Positions 1-8,957 of a stretch of 51,850 nucleotides of DNA are shown here, piece by piece. The position numbers and the translations under genes are program-made. Location of the stretch: contig JASCIV010000083.1 of NCBI GenBank assembly GCA_030374735.1, forward strand, positions 1 through 51,850, in the 5' to 3' direction. This DNA comes from Gracilaria caudata (lineage: Eukaryota; Rhodophyta; Florideophyceae; Gracilariales; Gracilariaceae). Every line of letters starts with the position of its first letter. Within the stretch, counting starts at the first letter, position 1. Below the pieces are notes generated by a model. That model was not told the DNA's origin and made no database searches. It was given only the letters and a program-made list of their open reading frames with translations.

Positions 1-371
1 CCCCCCCCACTACTCCGTCCTACCTTCGTGGCGTTGACGCGCCTGTCGTGTGTGCAATATCGCGTCGAACGAATAGTGGGTGGAACTGCAACCAGAGTGC
101 ACAGTTTCGCCAGGAAACCGATCCAACTGGCAGCTCATATGTTAGATGCATATGAAACAGAGCTCGGGCCACTGTGTCCTGGCATGCTTCGGCAACAATC
201 ATATAATCACAACAAAATGCGCACGTCGGGGGTTCCTTAATCCGATTTAACAACGAGTTTGGTTTCAAAGAGTTCATTTACAGCAATCCTGTTGTGCCCC
301 ACAGACGACAATGAGTAACCGGTTACACGAATAGGGTGGCAGACTGCTGCTCACACCCAAGGCAAAAGACT

Positions 372-412
372 TACTCGTTTAACACCTTACTTAGTAAGGT
401 GTTAAACGAGTA
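372..412. repeat. perfect inverted repeat, 19-bp arms, 3-nt loop
   Basis: Bases 372-390 are the exact reverse complement of 394-412, with TTA between them. The transcript of either strand would fold into a 19-bp hairpin. No T-tract follows, so a bacterial-type terminator is not suggested. Confidence 0.9.
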
Positions 413-495
413 CGCGAAGGCCATCGGTAACTTACGACGGGGATGCGATAACCCTAGTCAGATATTTTGTTGTAATAATGTCATTTGCAAAGTTC

Positions 496-518
496 GTGTG
501 GTGGGATTCCCACCACAC
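496..518. repeat. perfect inverted repeat, 11-bp arms, 1-nt centre
   Basis: GTGTGGTGGGA (496-506) is followed by a single T and then TCCCACCACAC (508-518). It lies 84 bases after the first hairpin. Confidence 0.85.
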
Positions 519-542
519 AAAATAATGGCGTCTTGAGCATCG

Positions 543-590
543 CATGCTCTGTGCCTACGGCCATACGCCGTAGGCACAGAGTCGAGCATG
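543..590. repeat. nested inverted repeat, 15-bp core arms plus 7-bp outer arms
   Basis: CTCTGTGCCTACGGC (547-561) pairs exactly with 567-581 across a 5-nt loop. An outer CATGCTC (543-549) can alternatively pair with GAGCATG (584-590). This is the third hairpin in about 220 bases. Confidence 0.85.
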
Positions 591-1476
591 GAACACCGTT
601 GCCAGAGGCGGGCATACAGTAAAATAAAAGACCGTCTTCAGTAGTGGCAGTGTTTAAACGTATTGGTGTATTAAGTAAAGCTGGGCGGTTTGGTGAAGGC
701 AGCAGCCGAACACTGTTCCAAAAGGCCCAATTGTGGGCGTGATTGTTGTGGATGCGCACGCTTTCAGATGCATGGGTTATTTTTAACGCTTGGAACTTGC
801 GAGCATAATGGATACTGCTGTCGAATACGTGAGCCTGCTGTAGAAGCGCAAAGGCGCGCAAATGCGAGTGAAAGAAACTTGAGACAGCCAGCTGCTCGTC
901 GGGCCCCGCGACCTTGCCCCGTGGACTCGTGTGTGTGGACTTGGCGTTTGTTTCCGGGACGCAGGTAAATACAAGTGTACAGCGGCTGCGATAGCTTTCG
1001 ATAGCTACTGACAGTAGGCTGTTGCAGCTGATGCGACGCAAGAGCGCGGTGGAAGAGCGCGGGCTGGTCCAAAATGCTTGCAGAAGTCATATCGGCAACC
1101 CGGGGGAACAACAATATCGGAGCGCTCGGTTTTTCGATATGTAACGATCTACGCCTGTACATACGGGGCCTGTATGCCGTACGTGCTTCTAGATACAGTA
1201 GAACGCTACCGTCGGTACAACAGTACAGAGTGCTAGGGTAGAACGCTACATAAATCGTACACACATCGCACATCGCCCGCCTGGACACGAGCGCCGCGAA
1301 CCGCGCCCGACACGTGTGCGGTTCGAGCCCGGTCCCGCGGCCCATTGCATCGCATCGCAGCCCGCACTAGACTCTCTTCAGTCATCCGAGCCACGTCTGC
1401 GCGCCCTCACCGCCTGCGCGCGTCCACCGTCAGCGCTCACCGTCCCCCTCAGCGTTCCACGCCGCTGAGCGAGCAC

Positions 1477-2706
1477 ATGGCGCCTCGAGCTGTGGCCACA
1501 CTGCCTCGCACTTCGTTCCGCCAGTCGCTGCCCAAGTCCGTGTTGCCCACCTCCGGCGCCATGTCTTGCAAGTCGCGACGCCCGCTTCTCCCGCTTTCGT
1601 CCTTGATCTTCTCCATGTTGTTGCTTCTCCTGTGTTTCGGCTTTCTGCTTCAGTCTTCGTCGGTGCATCGCACCTTGCTAACTCATGTCTCTCCAGACGC
1701 AAACATCGCATACTTTATCCAGCTCACTCCGGAGACGCTTCAGCACCTACCGAGACTCTACTCTGCCATTTATCATCCCCGAAACATTTACGCTCTTCAT
1801 TATGACGTCCGTATTCCGCACGACGACGTACAACGATCTGTCGCCATTCTACGCGCTCAGAACCCGAACTTCAGTAAGGACACCATAATCATCCCGCCTC
1901 GAAAGCTTGTATATGACGGCATATCCATGGTGCTTAACACGCTGCATGCCATGACTGAGCTTCTTAAGTACCCGCACTGGCATTACTTTATCAACCTTTC
2001 CGGTCATGACTATCCGCTCGTTCCGCCCCACCTTCCTCGCCAACTGCTTGGTACCGTACGCTCACTAGCCCCAAACTTTCTGGCCATGAGTTCTTCAGAA
2101 CGCGCGCATTCTGTGTTTTACGATCGTGCATCTACTTTATTCACTGATACGTCGCTATGTTTCCCGCCCAACGCCCCTCATCCATCGCACGACGAACCTG
2201 TTTGTAACGTTCTTGCAAAGTCCACAACCCCAAATCCTGTCTTCTCTCAATCTTTCGTACCGGCGTATTCTGGCGCTTGGCTCATTGTATCTCGCGATTA
2301 CTGTGAGAATGCAACCACTTCATCAGATGCTCGACATCTACTCGTCGCATTTGCAAACATGCGCGGTGCGGACGAGTTCTTCTTTGCTACGCTGGCCCGA
2401 TACAATCCTTCTTTCAATCGGTCAATTGTGACAAAGGCATTGAGGAAAGTTATATGGGTGGCTGATGGAAATCATGCTGGACAACATCCTTTCTTTGTTG
2501 ATGAACAGTTGGAAAATGGTTCCTTCCGTTTCTTCAAAGAGCTTAATCATTCTATCGATTTCTTCGCTAGAAAGTTCAGACATCCCAACACTGAGTTTAT
2601 GAATGTTATAGATCGTATGGCAAATGATCCAGAACGTATTGCTCGGATTTCGACCGCCTTTGGATATATTGCCACTAATCTGAGAAACCAAATGGACGCA
2701 TCTTGA
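1477..2706 (+). CDS. GT14-like (core-2/I-branching, xylosyltransferase type) Golgi glycosyltransferase
   Basis: Probable type II Golgi membrane glycosyltransferase of the core-2/I-branching beta-1,6-GlcNAc-transferase and xylosyltransferase family (CAZy GT14), transferring a sugar from a UDP-sugar; substrate unknown. The open frame reaches back to 1345, but only through a TTG. The first ATG is 1477 (409 aa); 1561 (381 aa) is an alternative. Both keep a hydrophobic anchor at about residues 38-60 after a basic tail. Family motifs seen are NLSGHDYPL at 173-181 (the xylosyltransferase NLSGxDYPL box), a GAWLIVSRDY segment, and ADEFFFATL, where Glu300 aligns with the catalytic Glu of core-2 enzymes. 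The length fits a compact GT14. It may act in cell-wall or proteoglycan-like glycan synthesis, which is inference. No intron is needed. Confidence 0.85.
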   Translation: MAPRAVATLPRTSFRQSLPKSVLPTSGAMSCKSRRPLLPLSSLIFSMLLLLLCFGFLLQSSSVHRTLLTHVSPDANIAYFIQLTPETLQHLPRLYSAIYHPRNIYALHYDVRIPHDDVQRSVAILRAQNPNFSKDTIIIPPRKLVYDGISMVLNTLHAMTELLKYPHWHYFINLSGHDYPLVPPHLPRQLLGTVRSLAPNFLAMSSSERAHSVFYDRASTLFTDTSLCFPPNAPHPSHDEPVCNVLAKSTTPNPVFSQSFVPAYSGAWLIVSRDYCENATTSSDARHLLVAFANMRGADEFFFATLARYNPSFNRSIVTKALRKVIWVADGNHAGQHPFFVDEQLENGSFRFFKELNHSIDFFARKFRHPNTEFMNVIDRMANDPERIARISTAFGYIATNLRNQMDAS

Positions 2707-4601
2707 TTTCCTTCGTGCTTGTCGTAAGCATGATGTTTTGACTCTACACCAGTCACTTTTCTTAGAGCATGCTTGTAGTGATATGGAACGGCGCCATCTA
2801 ACCTTAACGCTGTTCTCACTCCAAGTCTGCTTAATCTTCGAATTACTGGAGAAACCATGGCATCTTGTTTTTAACGTAACTTGAGAATTCACCCTTCGTT
2901 TGATGGGGTCTAATTGTATGTGTGGCACTGCATGTATTCACCAATGTTCATCACGATGGTTATATGGTCATCAAAATCCTACTAACACAATCGATCACAT
3001 GTGATTCTCAGTCATTCATACCGCGTATTCTACGCATCTGCCCCGTACCGTTTCGAAATATTGCAACACCATCAATCATCCAGTCTATATATATACTGCA
3101 AGCTAATACATGAGGTTCCTTCTTCTGCATCTCCTTGTGATAAAAACCCGTTGCCATGCAATATAATCCCAGTGTGTTTTCCACTAAAGAATGTTTTGCA
3201 ACTTGAGACGAAGTATTTACCGATTTCGCCTGCATTGATAAAAGAAGCCCACCCCACCATCGCCATGCTTCTGTGCAGCATGAATCCTATCTTGTGGCTG
3301 CCTCTCATGATGTGAGTCTCATCTCTGCAGCTCATCCCTATACTTTGTTCATCCCTGACAGCAGGCCGCCTTTCAGGCGAATGGTATCCTGCTTCAAGCG
3401 TTGAGAAAAACAACCCTTAGTATCTTTAGGTGCTGTTCAGTTTTGTTCGGAATTAGAGCACAGCTTCCATAATAAAGAAGAAGAAACAAGAAACAACCCT
3501 TCAGTGCGAAGTTCTCGTTCGTTCTACCAAGGGAACCTGACTTCTTCAGACAGTACAGCTCGCTCTTTCTTGCCCCGTGAAATGGACGAAAATGAGCAGG
3601 ATGTTACGCTTTAGACATCAGCGGAACGACAAATTTGAGATGATGGCTCAATTTATTTCTCTATTAGAGAGCTCATACAGATGAAACTGATATTCAGAAA
3701 AGCGTTGCAGAGTATGAGGTTGATGAAGGGAGACGTGAAATATGGAAATCTACCCTCGTGTCGCAATTCAAAGGCAGATGCGAAAGTGGAGCTGTTGCTC
3801 ACTGAACCAACTCGGAGAGACTCTTCTCAGAGTTGGAGAAAGTCCAATCACTCATTGAATCCAAGATTCACTCAAGATGTTAGCGACGCCGTCAAGGTTT
3901 TCTTTACGTCTTGAACAGGAAAGCGTGCACGCTTTCACGATCAGGGGCCGATAGCTAACTCCTGATGAGAGAAAGTTTTCTCTAGAGAAAGTTTGGCTTC
4001 AATTCTGAAGGTTGATGTAGGCATTAAAGAAGAAGGTACGACCAATAGATGGCGGTGACCCTTTACATGTTTTGCTTACGCAAGCCAAGATCTCTACATA
4101 TGTTGCATGAAATTATCGTAACTCTACTCGTGATGTGGGTCCGTTCCTCATGGGAAACTGCCAAGGTTCTCGCGTGGTGACACCAGGCAAAACCAGATAT
4201 ATATATATGAAAATATATATAAACACATATTTCATCGCTGCCATCCCAATGGTGGTGATCTGACTCGTACCAAAGAGGACGAAGGCAGGAATGATTCATG
4301 CCGAGTCGGTTCGCAGTCTTTGTTGTCCTGGGAAAGAAACCACTTATAAATTATGAAGAACCATAGTTGACGTTGTTTGAAACTTAATAACCATCGCGTC
4401 TCGCGTCGCTTCTGATACGTCTTCTGTAGGCAAATCCTGCGGTGTGATCGACCAACGATGAAGCTTCACAGCCGCAAAAACAGTTAATGGCAGCGCTTGT
4501 TCTCCCAACAGGAGATGGTTCTTTCCATCATCCTCGCAGCTTCAAGCGCTTTGATTCCTATGTCAAAAATGCTAGCACTCGTTCACAAGAGAAGTGAGCC
4601 C
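2707..4601. other. intergenic stretch without a convincing gene
   Basis: AT-richer DNA with only short open frames (one of 77 codons at 3681-3914) and no recognisable domain. It carries a perfect 18-bp palindrome at 3919-3936 (listed), a 12-bp palindrome near 3000 (ATCACATGTGAT), and a short TA microsatellite near 4197-4222. It probably contains the 3' ends of both flanking genes, which converge here. Confidence 0.45.
3919..3936. repeat. perfect 18-bp palindrome
   Basis: GAAAGCGTGCACGCTTTC reads the same on both strands. It lies between convergent genes, 665 bases past the 3' end of the Arg/Asp-rich protein gene. Confidence 0.8.
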
Positions 4602-6401
4602 TCATTCCTTTCCCTTCTTCTCAACAAGCACATTGACGGGACTACAATTCTCTTCGCCCAACTCTCCTTCTTTCTCTTTGTTTCCTTGCTGTGCTCTTTC
4701 TGCCCCCCTCGCGTTTGGTTGATTCTGGGGCAAGCTTGTCGCAGGAGTTTCAACCGACCCAGACTCAGCAACTCGTCCCACCGCCGCATCCTCGTTCTCC
4801 TTTTCTCCCTTCTCGACACTAGGCTCAGAACGCACTTCGATTTGTTCTGTAACACAGCTCGTTGCGGTTCTTTCATCTTCCTTGTTCATTCCCGCATTAC
4901 CCTGCCCTTTACCGCTCTCCTGCTCAAGCCTAGAAGCACTTGAACCAGGGTCACTCTTGCTTTCCCGGTTTTCTTCTTCTTCTCTCTTCACATCCTTATT
5001 TTCACTTTGACACCTACTCTGAGTTTCCTTCTTGTCTGTCTTTGCGTTGCAGTGTGAGTCCTCCTTTGCACTTTTGCCAGGTTTTTGGGCATCCATATCG
5101 CTCGTGCTTGGGCCTAGACGTTCCCCTCTCGCCCTCATCTCCGCTTCAACACGGTTATACACTTCTGGGATATCTTGGCCAGGAGTATTGTCTCCCCAAA
5201 CTTCTTCCACATGAACAATGGACCCAAACCTGAAAACCATCTCGTCGTGTACCATGTTTTCATCGATGGGTACTTCCTTCACCAGTGTCGGTCCATCTGC
5301 ATCATATATATTCATGTGTTGGAATCCGCCCCTATTTGGCCCTCCAAAACGTCGACCTCTACCCGGACGGGGAGTATCGAATCGGTCAAACTGACGTCGA
5401 TCAAAAGGAGCACTTTCTTGATGACGACCGTCCCTGAAGCGATTATTGTCTGCCTCACGATGTCCAAAACCACGACGAGCCTCGCTCTGTACTTGATCAA
5501 CATGGTCACGAGCTCCAAAACCATGATTTGCATGATCCTCTGTTCGTGTTCCCGTGTTGGGAGTGCCTTCCATCCCTGCCTGATGGGGAGGGCCCGTGGT
5601 TCGATGGCGGCCTGTACGATCATCCTGAGCTGGAGGGAAGTCATTGGGGCGTCTCTTAGAAGGCCTTCCGACCTGCTGTTCCTCCTCCCTACTTTCGAAA
5701 TCTTGTCTATTTCTTCGACCATAAGCTCTGTCTCTGCGACGATCGTAATCTTCTTCACCGTTTCGGGAATACCTTCTGCTTGGCATAGCATTCCCTTCGG
5801 GATCTTCATGACGAGACTGATGATACGGGTAATTTGTTCGGCGGTCGAAATCCCGCCTACCATTCATGCGAGATCGAACGTCGTCTTCTACATCAGCACC
5901 CCTGCCGTTGTGACGGGCGACGCGCAATTCATCCCCACCGCTTCGTCGTCGCTTTGCAGGCTCGCTCTCACATTCTTCAGAACGTTCCCTCTTGAGGTTG
6001 TTTCGATTGGCTTCATGAGATTCTTGCTCATCACATTGCTCACGTCTACGCCTCACCCGCATCTCTGAAGACCCTGTTGCTTCTATTTCGTCATTTTGAT
6101 GACCATTACGTGTGTAACGATCATCCTCATCAGCCCGAATTCCTTGATTGTACTGATTGTCATGGTCCCGGTCGAAATGGCGACCTGGGTTGTGATGCCT
6201 ATAGTAGCTGTGGCGGATTTCATCATATCGGTCATATCCTCGGCGGTCATCTCTGTATCGGTAGTTTCTATCTCGCCAGTCCCTATCGCGCGCATAGTAA
6301 TTCGTTCGCTCCGATGGTGAACCTTCACGCCTGCTAGTATATCGACGGTTTTCTGAACCGTGTTCACGATCACGGTCTCCTCGATAATACCTCTCAGGCA
6401 T
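4602..6401 (-). CDS. Arg/Asp/Glu-rich low-complexity protein, possibly RNA-associated
   Basis: Start chosen at the ATG whose first base is 6401 (599 aa); the longer frame to 6443 begins at TTG. The N-terminal half is densely charged with many Arg-Asp, Arg-Tyr and Arg-Glu dipeptides, resembling the disordered tails of splicing and mRNP factors. An Arg/Gly/Phe stretch (PGRGRRFGGPNRGGF) precedes the only segment that looks like an ordered motif, about residues 367-410: a short hydrophobic stretch ending FGSIVHVEEVWGD. The C-terminal third is Lys/Glu/Ser-rich and disordered. I see no RRM, KH or zinc finger. A nuclear RNA-processing role is inferred from composition only. The gene is intronless and convergent with the glycosyltransferase. 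Confidence 0.7.
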   Translation of the reverse strand: MPERYYRGDRDREHGSENRRYTSRREGSPSERTNYYARDRDWRDRNYRYRDDRRGYDRYDEIRHSYYRHHNPGRHFDRDHDNQYNQGIRADEDDRYTRNGHQNDEIEATGSSEMRVRRRREQCDEQESHEANRNNLKRERSEECESEPAKRRRSGGDELRVARHNGRGADVEDDVRSRMNGRRDFDRRTNYPYHQSRHEDPEGNAMPSRRYSRNGEEDYDRRRDRAYGRRNRQDFESREEEQQVGRPSKRRPNDFPPAQDDRTGRHRTTGPPHQAGMEGTPNTGTRTEDHANHGFGARDHVDQVQSEARRGFGHREADNNRFRDGRHQESAPFDRRQFDRFDTPRPGRGRRFGGPNRGGFQHMNIYDADGPTLVKEVPIDENMVHDEMVFRFGSIVHVEEVWGDNTPGQDIPEVYNRVEAEMRARGERLGPSTSDMDAQKPGKSAKEDSHCNAKTDKKETQSRCQSENKDVKREEEENRESKSDPGSSASRLEQESGKGQGNAGMNKEDERTATSCVTEQIEVRSEPSVEKGEKENEDAAVGRVAESGSVETPATSLPQNQPNARGAERAQQGNKEKEGELGEENCSPVNVLVEKKGKE

Positions 6402-6894
6402 GGTGTCGGAGAGTTCCAACAATAACTTGCCACCAAGAAACAAGAGGATTCAATGAGACTGTGGTACGACCAGACACATCTGAGATAAGAAGCTACTCGC
6501 TGATGAAATACCACCACCGAGACCCAGAAATCGAGTGTAAACGTGTCTCAGGATATTGGCCTGCAACAGTCATTTCTCATAAAAGGAGAAAACGAGAACG
6601 AGTCGAATGTGAGTTCCACGGTGCGCTACTCCTCCATATTCGTTTCTTTTGACTGGATGAAAACGTCAGAAATGCACATATCGCTCCCAACGAATCAGAG
6701 GAAGTGCTTCAATTTAGCTCTTCGGATGACGAAAGTGTTACAACGTTAGGCTCCGCAGATGTTGAAATACATCAACGGAACTCCTCCGTTCCTATCTAAA
6801 ACGAATGAAACAGCTCGGACCCGTAAGATAAAGTCGTATACCTGATTTCAGAAGTGCGTTCGTGGGTATTAATCCGTTATGGCAACTTTGTTGA

Positions 6895-7020
6895 GCACAA
6901 AACGCTCCACAATGTCGTTGGTCTAAATCATATCCAGATCGTGTTCAACATGGGCCGTGTGCCATCATGGCATGATGTTGGACACGATTCGGATAACAGA
7001 CGTTGTGGAGCATTTTGCTG
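6895..7020. repeat. imperfect long inverted repeat (foldback/MITE-like or pre-miRNA-like)
   Basis: The left arm (about 6895-6952) and right arm (about 6974-7020) are near-complementary. CAAAACGCTCCACAATGTC at the left matches the reverse complement of the right arm at 17 of 19 positions. TATCCAGATCGTGTTCAACA matches at 18 of 20. About ten bases are unpaired on the left only. The loop itself contains GCCATCATGGC. No coding content is seen inside. Confidence 0.75.
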
Positions 7021-7192
7021 CGCGATTGCATCTATCGGATAGATTCTGATAGATTAATTTGTGTCATGTGCATGTGGCATACCCTTGTGCTGAGCAGATG
7101 ATCTGTGGATATGCCGCTTTGCGTACGTAAATCTTGCCACGCTCGTTCCAAAAACGCACCCTTCAGGTTTTGGGCTACGGACAAAGAGTTTC

Positions 7193-7450
7193 ATGATCAC
7201 ACAATCAGGGAGCATTGCAACAAATCGCTGGATTGAGGAATGTCAATCCTGCGGCACGGTCTCTCTTCCCGCTGGGCACGTGCCGTCGCTTCACCCGGTT
7301 GCATCTTACGTAGAAAAGAAGACTTTGCGATGCGGATGTGGAACAAACTCAAAGAAGGATCCGGATCACTTCGTTTTGCTTTGTCGTTTTACACATGCAT
7401 CTAGGCGTGAGCTTTTTAAGGGGCTGCCTCAATCTGCAAAGTTTGATTAG
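7193..7450 (+). pseudogene. possible C-terminal scrap of a non-LTR retrotransposon ORF2
   Basis: An 85-codon ATG frame. Its second half has a Cys-Gly-Cys-Gly motif, then Asp-Pro-Asp-His-Phe and a Cys four residues after the His, then Arg-Arg-Glu-Leu-Phe. This resembles the zinc-knuckle tail (C..C...H....C) that follows the reverse transcriptase in many LINE elements. No reverse transcriptase or endonuclease motif is present upstream, so at most it is a remnant. A chance open frame is a real alternative. Confidence 0.25.
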
Positions 7451-7999
7451 ACAAGTGCCACAGAAGTTTTTGGCCTTCCTAAAGAGAGAAAGCTTTCTTT
7501 GAAAAGTTTTACTGAGATACAGCTTAATAATTAGAAGCTGTTGTCCACAATAAAGAACTCTCTTCCACACGGGACCCACGCCTCGCGGCGAAGAGATAGC
7601 GTTCCACATAACATGACATTCTTTTTGGATCGATACTATCGGCAAAGGAATGTGTGCTGGCATCAACGAATTACTGCGCGACACGTCGTGTTCCACGCGC
7701 CGCTGAGAGCCCGACGGCTGTGGTGCCCGCACTTGGTGCTGTGAGCGACAGCTTTGACGCTCTCAAAGAACGTCCAAGCAGAAGTGTACATTTGTAGATC
7801 GTCTATGCTTGTAAGCCATGGAGGACCCCTTGGAGACAGAGAGGCTATCCCAAGACACCGTACGACCGTCGCACTACGTCGCGGCATCTTTTCCTGTGAG
7901 ATAGCTTCGGACATATGGGAGCTTTCAACTCTGCGCATGCGTGTGAAAGCTTAGCTTTTCGGATCGCATCATAGCCTTATGCCTTGAGAATCGTCCACC

Positions 8000-8818
8000 A
8001 TGACTAAATCCGTATATCTTCAGACGGTTCCCCTCGACATCGAGGAACTGCACCAAGCAGCTTGCAAAGCCAAACAATCTCACTACATTGACCCCGACAC
8101 AAAACTCATGGTTTTCACGTCGTACTACCTCTCAAAACGCAAGTGCTGCGGATGTGGCTGTCGCCACTGTCCCTACAAACCACGCACACACCCCAAGCAG
8201 ACTTCGAGCCTTCTCAATGGCAATTTTGATGATCTTCCAGGCTCAGTTGACGTCCTTTTCTGGTCGGGAGGCAAGGATAGCTATTTAGCCTTTCGAGCGA
8301 TGCAACGCGCTGCACTGCGACCTGTCATTCTGCTCACCACTTTTGACGCCGTCTCTGGCATTGTCGCCCATCAGGAAGTCTCAATAGATAACATAGTGCG
8401 GCAAGCTAAGACTCTCAACGTACCGCTTCTTGGAATTCCTGTCGCAGGCGGTGCTTATGTACGTCTCGTCGCAGCTGGTTTGGATCGCTTGAGGGACCAC
8501 GGAGTAGAAATCACGCGCGTTGCGTTTGGCGATCTGCATCTACAACATGTTAGAAATTGGAGAGAGTCTGAGCTCACTTCCCTTGGGGCGCAACTTTTTT
8601 ATCCGGTCTGGGGGGTTCCATATGATTGTTTGCTAAAGGAACTAGAGGAGTCGAATGCTATTATTCGAATCAGTGCAGTAGACCGAGACACCGCCGCCTT
8701 GAGACATGTGAAGGTTGGCGATATATTTTCCTCTCGTTTTGTACAACTGCTGCCACACGACATAGATCTTTTTGGTGAAAACGGAGAGTTTCACACTTTA
8801 GTTGAGTTATGGAGGTAG
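8000..8818 (+). CDS. DUF5522 domain fused to a Dph6-like PP-loop ATP pyrophosphatase
   Basis: A 272-aa protein with two parts. Residues about 18-60 match DUF5522 (as in human C1orf53): a DPDTKLMVFT stretch, then KCCGCGCRHCPYK, with five Cys at 49-57. Residues about 84-272 are an adenine-nucleotide alpha-hydrolase/ATP-PPase of the diphthine-ammonia ligase (Dph6, MJ0570-type) family. They carry the PP-loop SGGKDS at 89-94, GDLHL near 177-181 and GENGEFHT at 259-266. Dph6 amidates diphthine on eEF2, but this domain resembles the shorter bacterial-type relatives, whose substrates are unclear. The exact reaction is therefore uncertain. There is no evident targeting peptide. The start is an ATG, and a start further downstream would remove part of DUF5522. 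It converges with the ankyrin-RING gene, 139 bases between stops. Confidence 0.82.
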   Translation: MTKSVYLQTVPLDIEELHQAACKAKQSHYIDPDTKLMVFTSYYLSKRKCCGCGCRHCPYKPRTHPKQTSSLLNGNFDDLPGSVDVLFWSGGKDSYLAFRAMQRAALRPVILLTTFDAVSGIVAHQEVSIDNIVRQAKTLNVPLLGIPVAGGAYVRLVAAGLDRLRDHGVEITRVAFGDLHLQHVRNWRESELTSLGAQLFYPVWGVPYDCLLKELEESNAIIRISAVDRDTAALRHVKVGDIFSSRFVQLLPHDIDLFGENGEFHTLVELWR

Positions 8819-8957
8819 TTTTTAACATCGCTCAAGCTATTGTTATACTTACTTTTGTTAGGCAGACGTTAGTCCGTTGGGGTATTTCCGGTAACAACCC
8901 CAGAGGTTGACGTTGAGCTTAGTGTATGGACGGTAATCTGAGAGCAACTTCGACATT

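Larger units (their letters stand above)
1..1476. other. intergenic stretch, hairpin-rich, no convincing gene
   Basis: No reading frame here resembles a known protein; the open frames on both strands are short or lack family features. The notable content is three strong inverted repeats between 372 and 590, listed separately. The last 200 bases become GC-rich ahead of the glycosyltransferase and probably hold its promoter and 5' leader. I see no clear TATA box. Confidence 0.5.
6402..7999. other. intergenic stretch with a foldback repeat and a possible retroelement scrap
   Basis: No full-length gene is evident. It contains the imperfect hairpin at 6895-7020 and the small frame at 7193-7450, both listed. 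The last 60 bases hold a 17-base word, GCTTAGCTTTTCGGATC (7949-7965), which recurs at 17641-17657. Confidence 0.5.

Noticed and set aside
372..412. Rho-independent terminator
   Set aside because: There is no T-tract after the hairpin and the setting is a eukaryotic nucleus.
1290..1345. GTTCGAGCC string resembling a tRNA T-arm
   Set aside because: The flanking bases do not pair as a T-stem, and no D, anticodon or acceptor arms fit upstream.
4602..6443. Exon-junction (Btz/CASC3-type) or RRM protein
   Set aside because: Arg-rich composition alone is not evidence; the SELOR motif and RNP motifs are absent.
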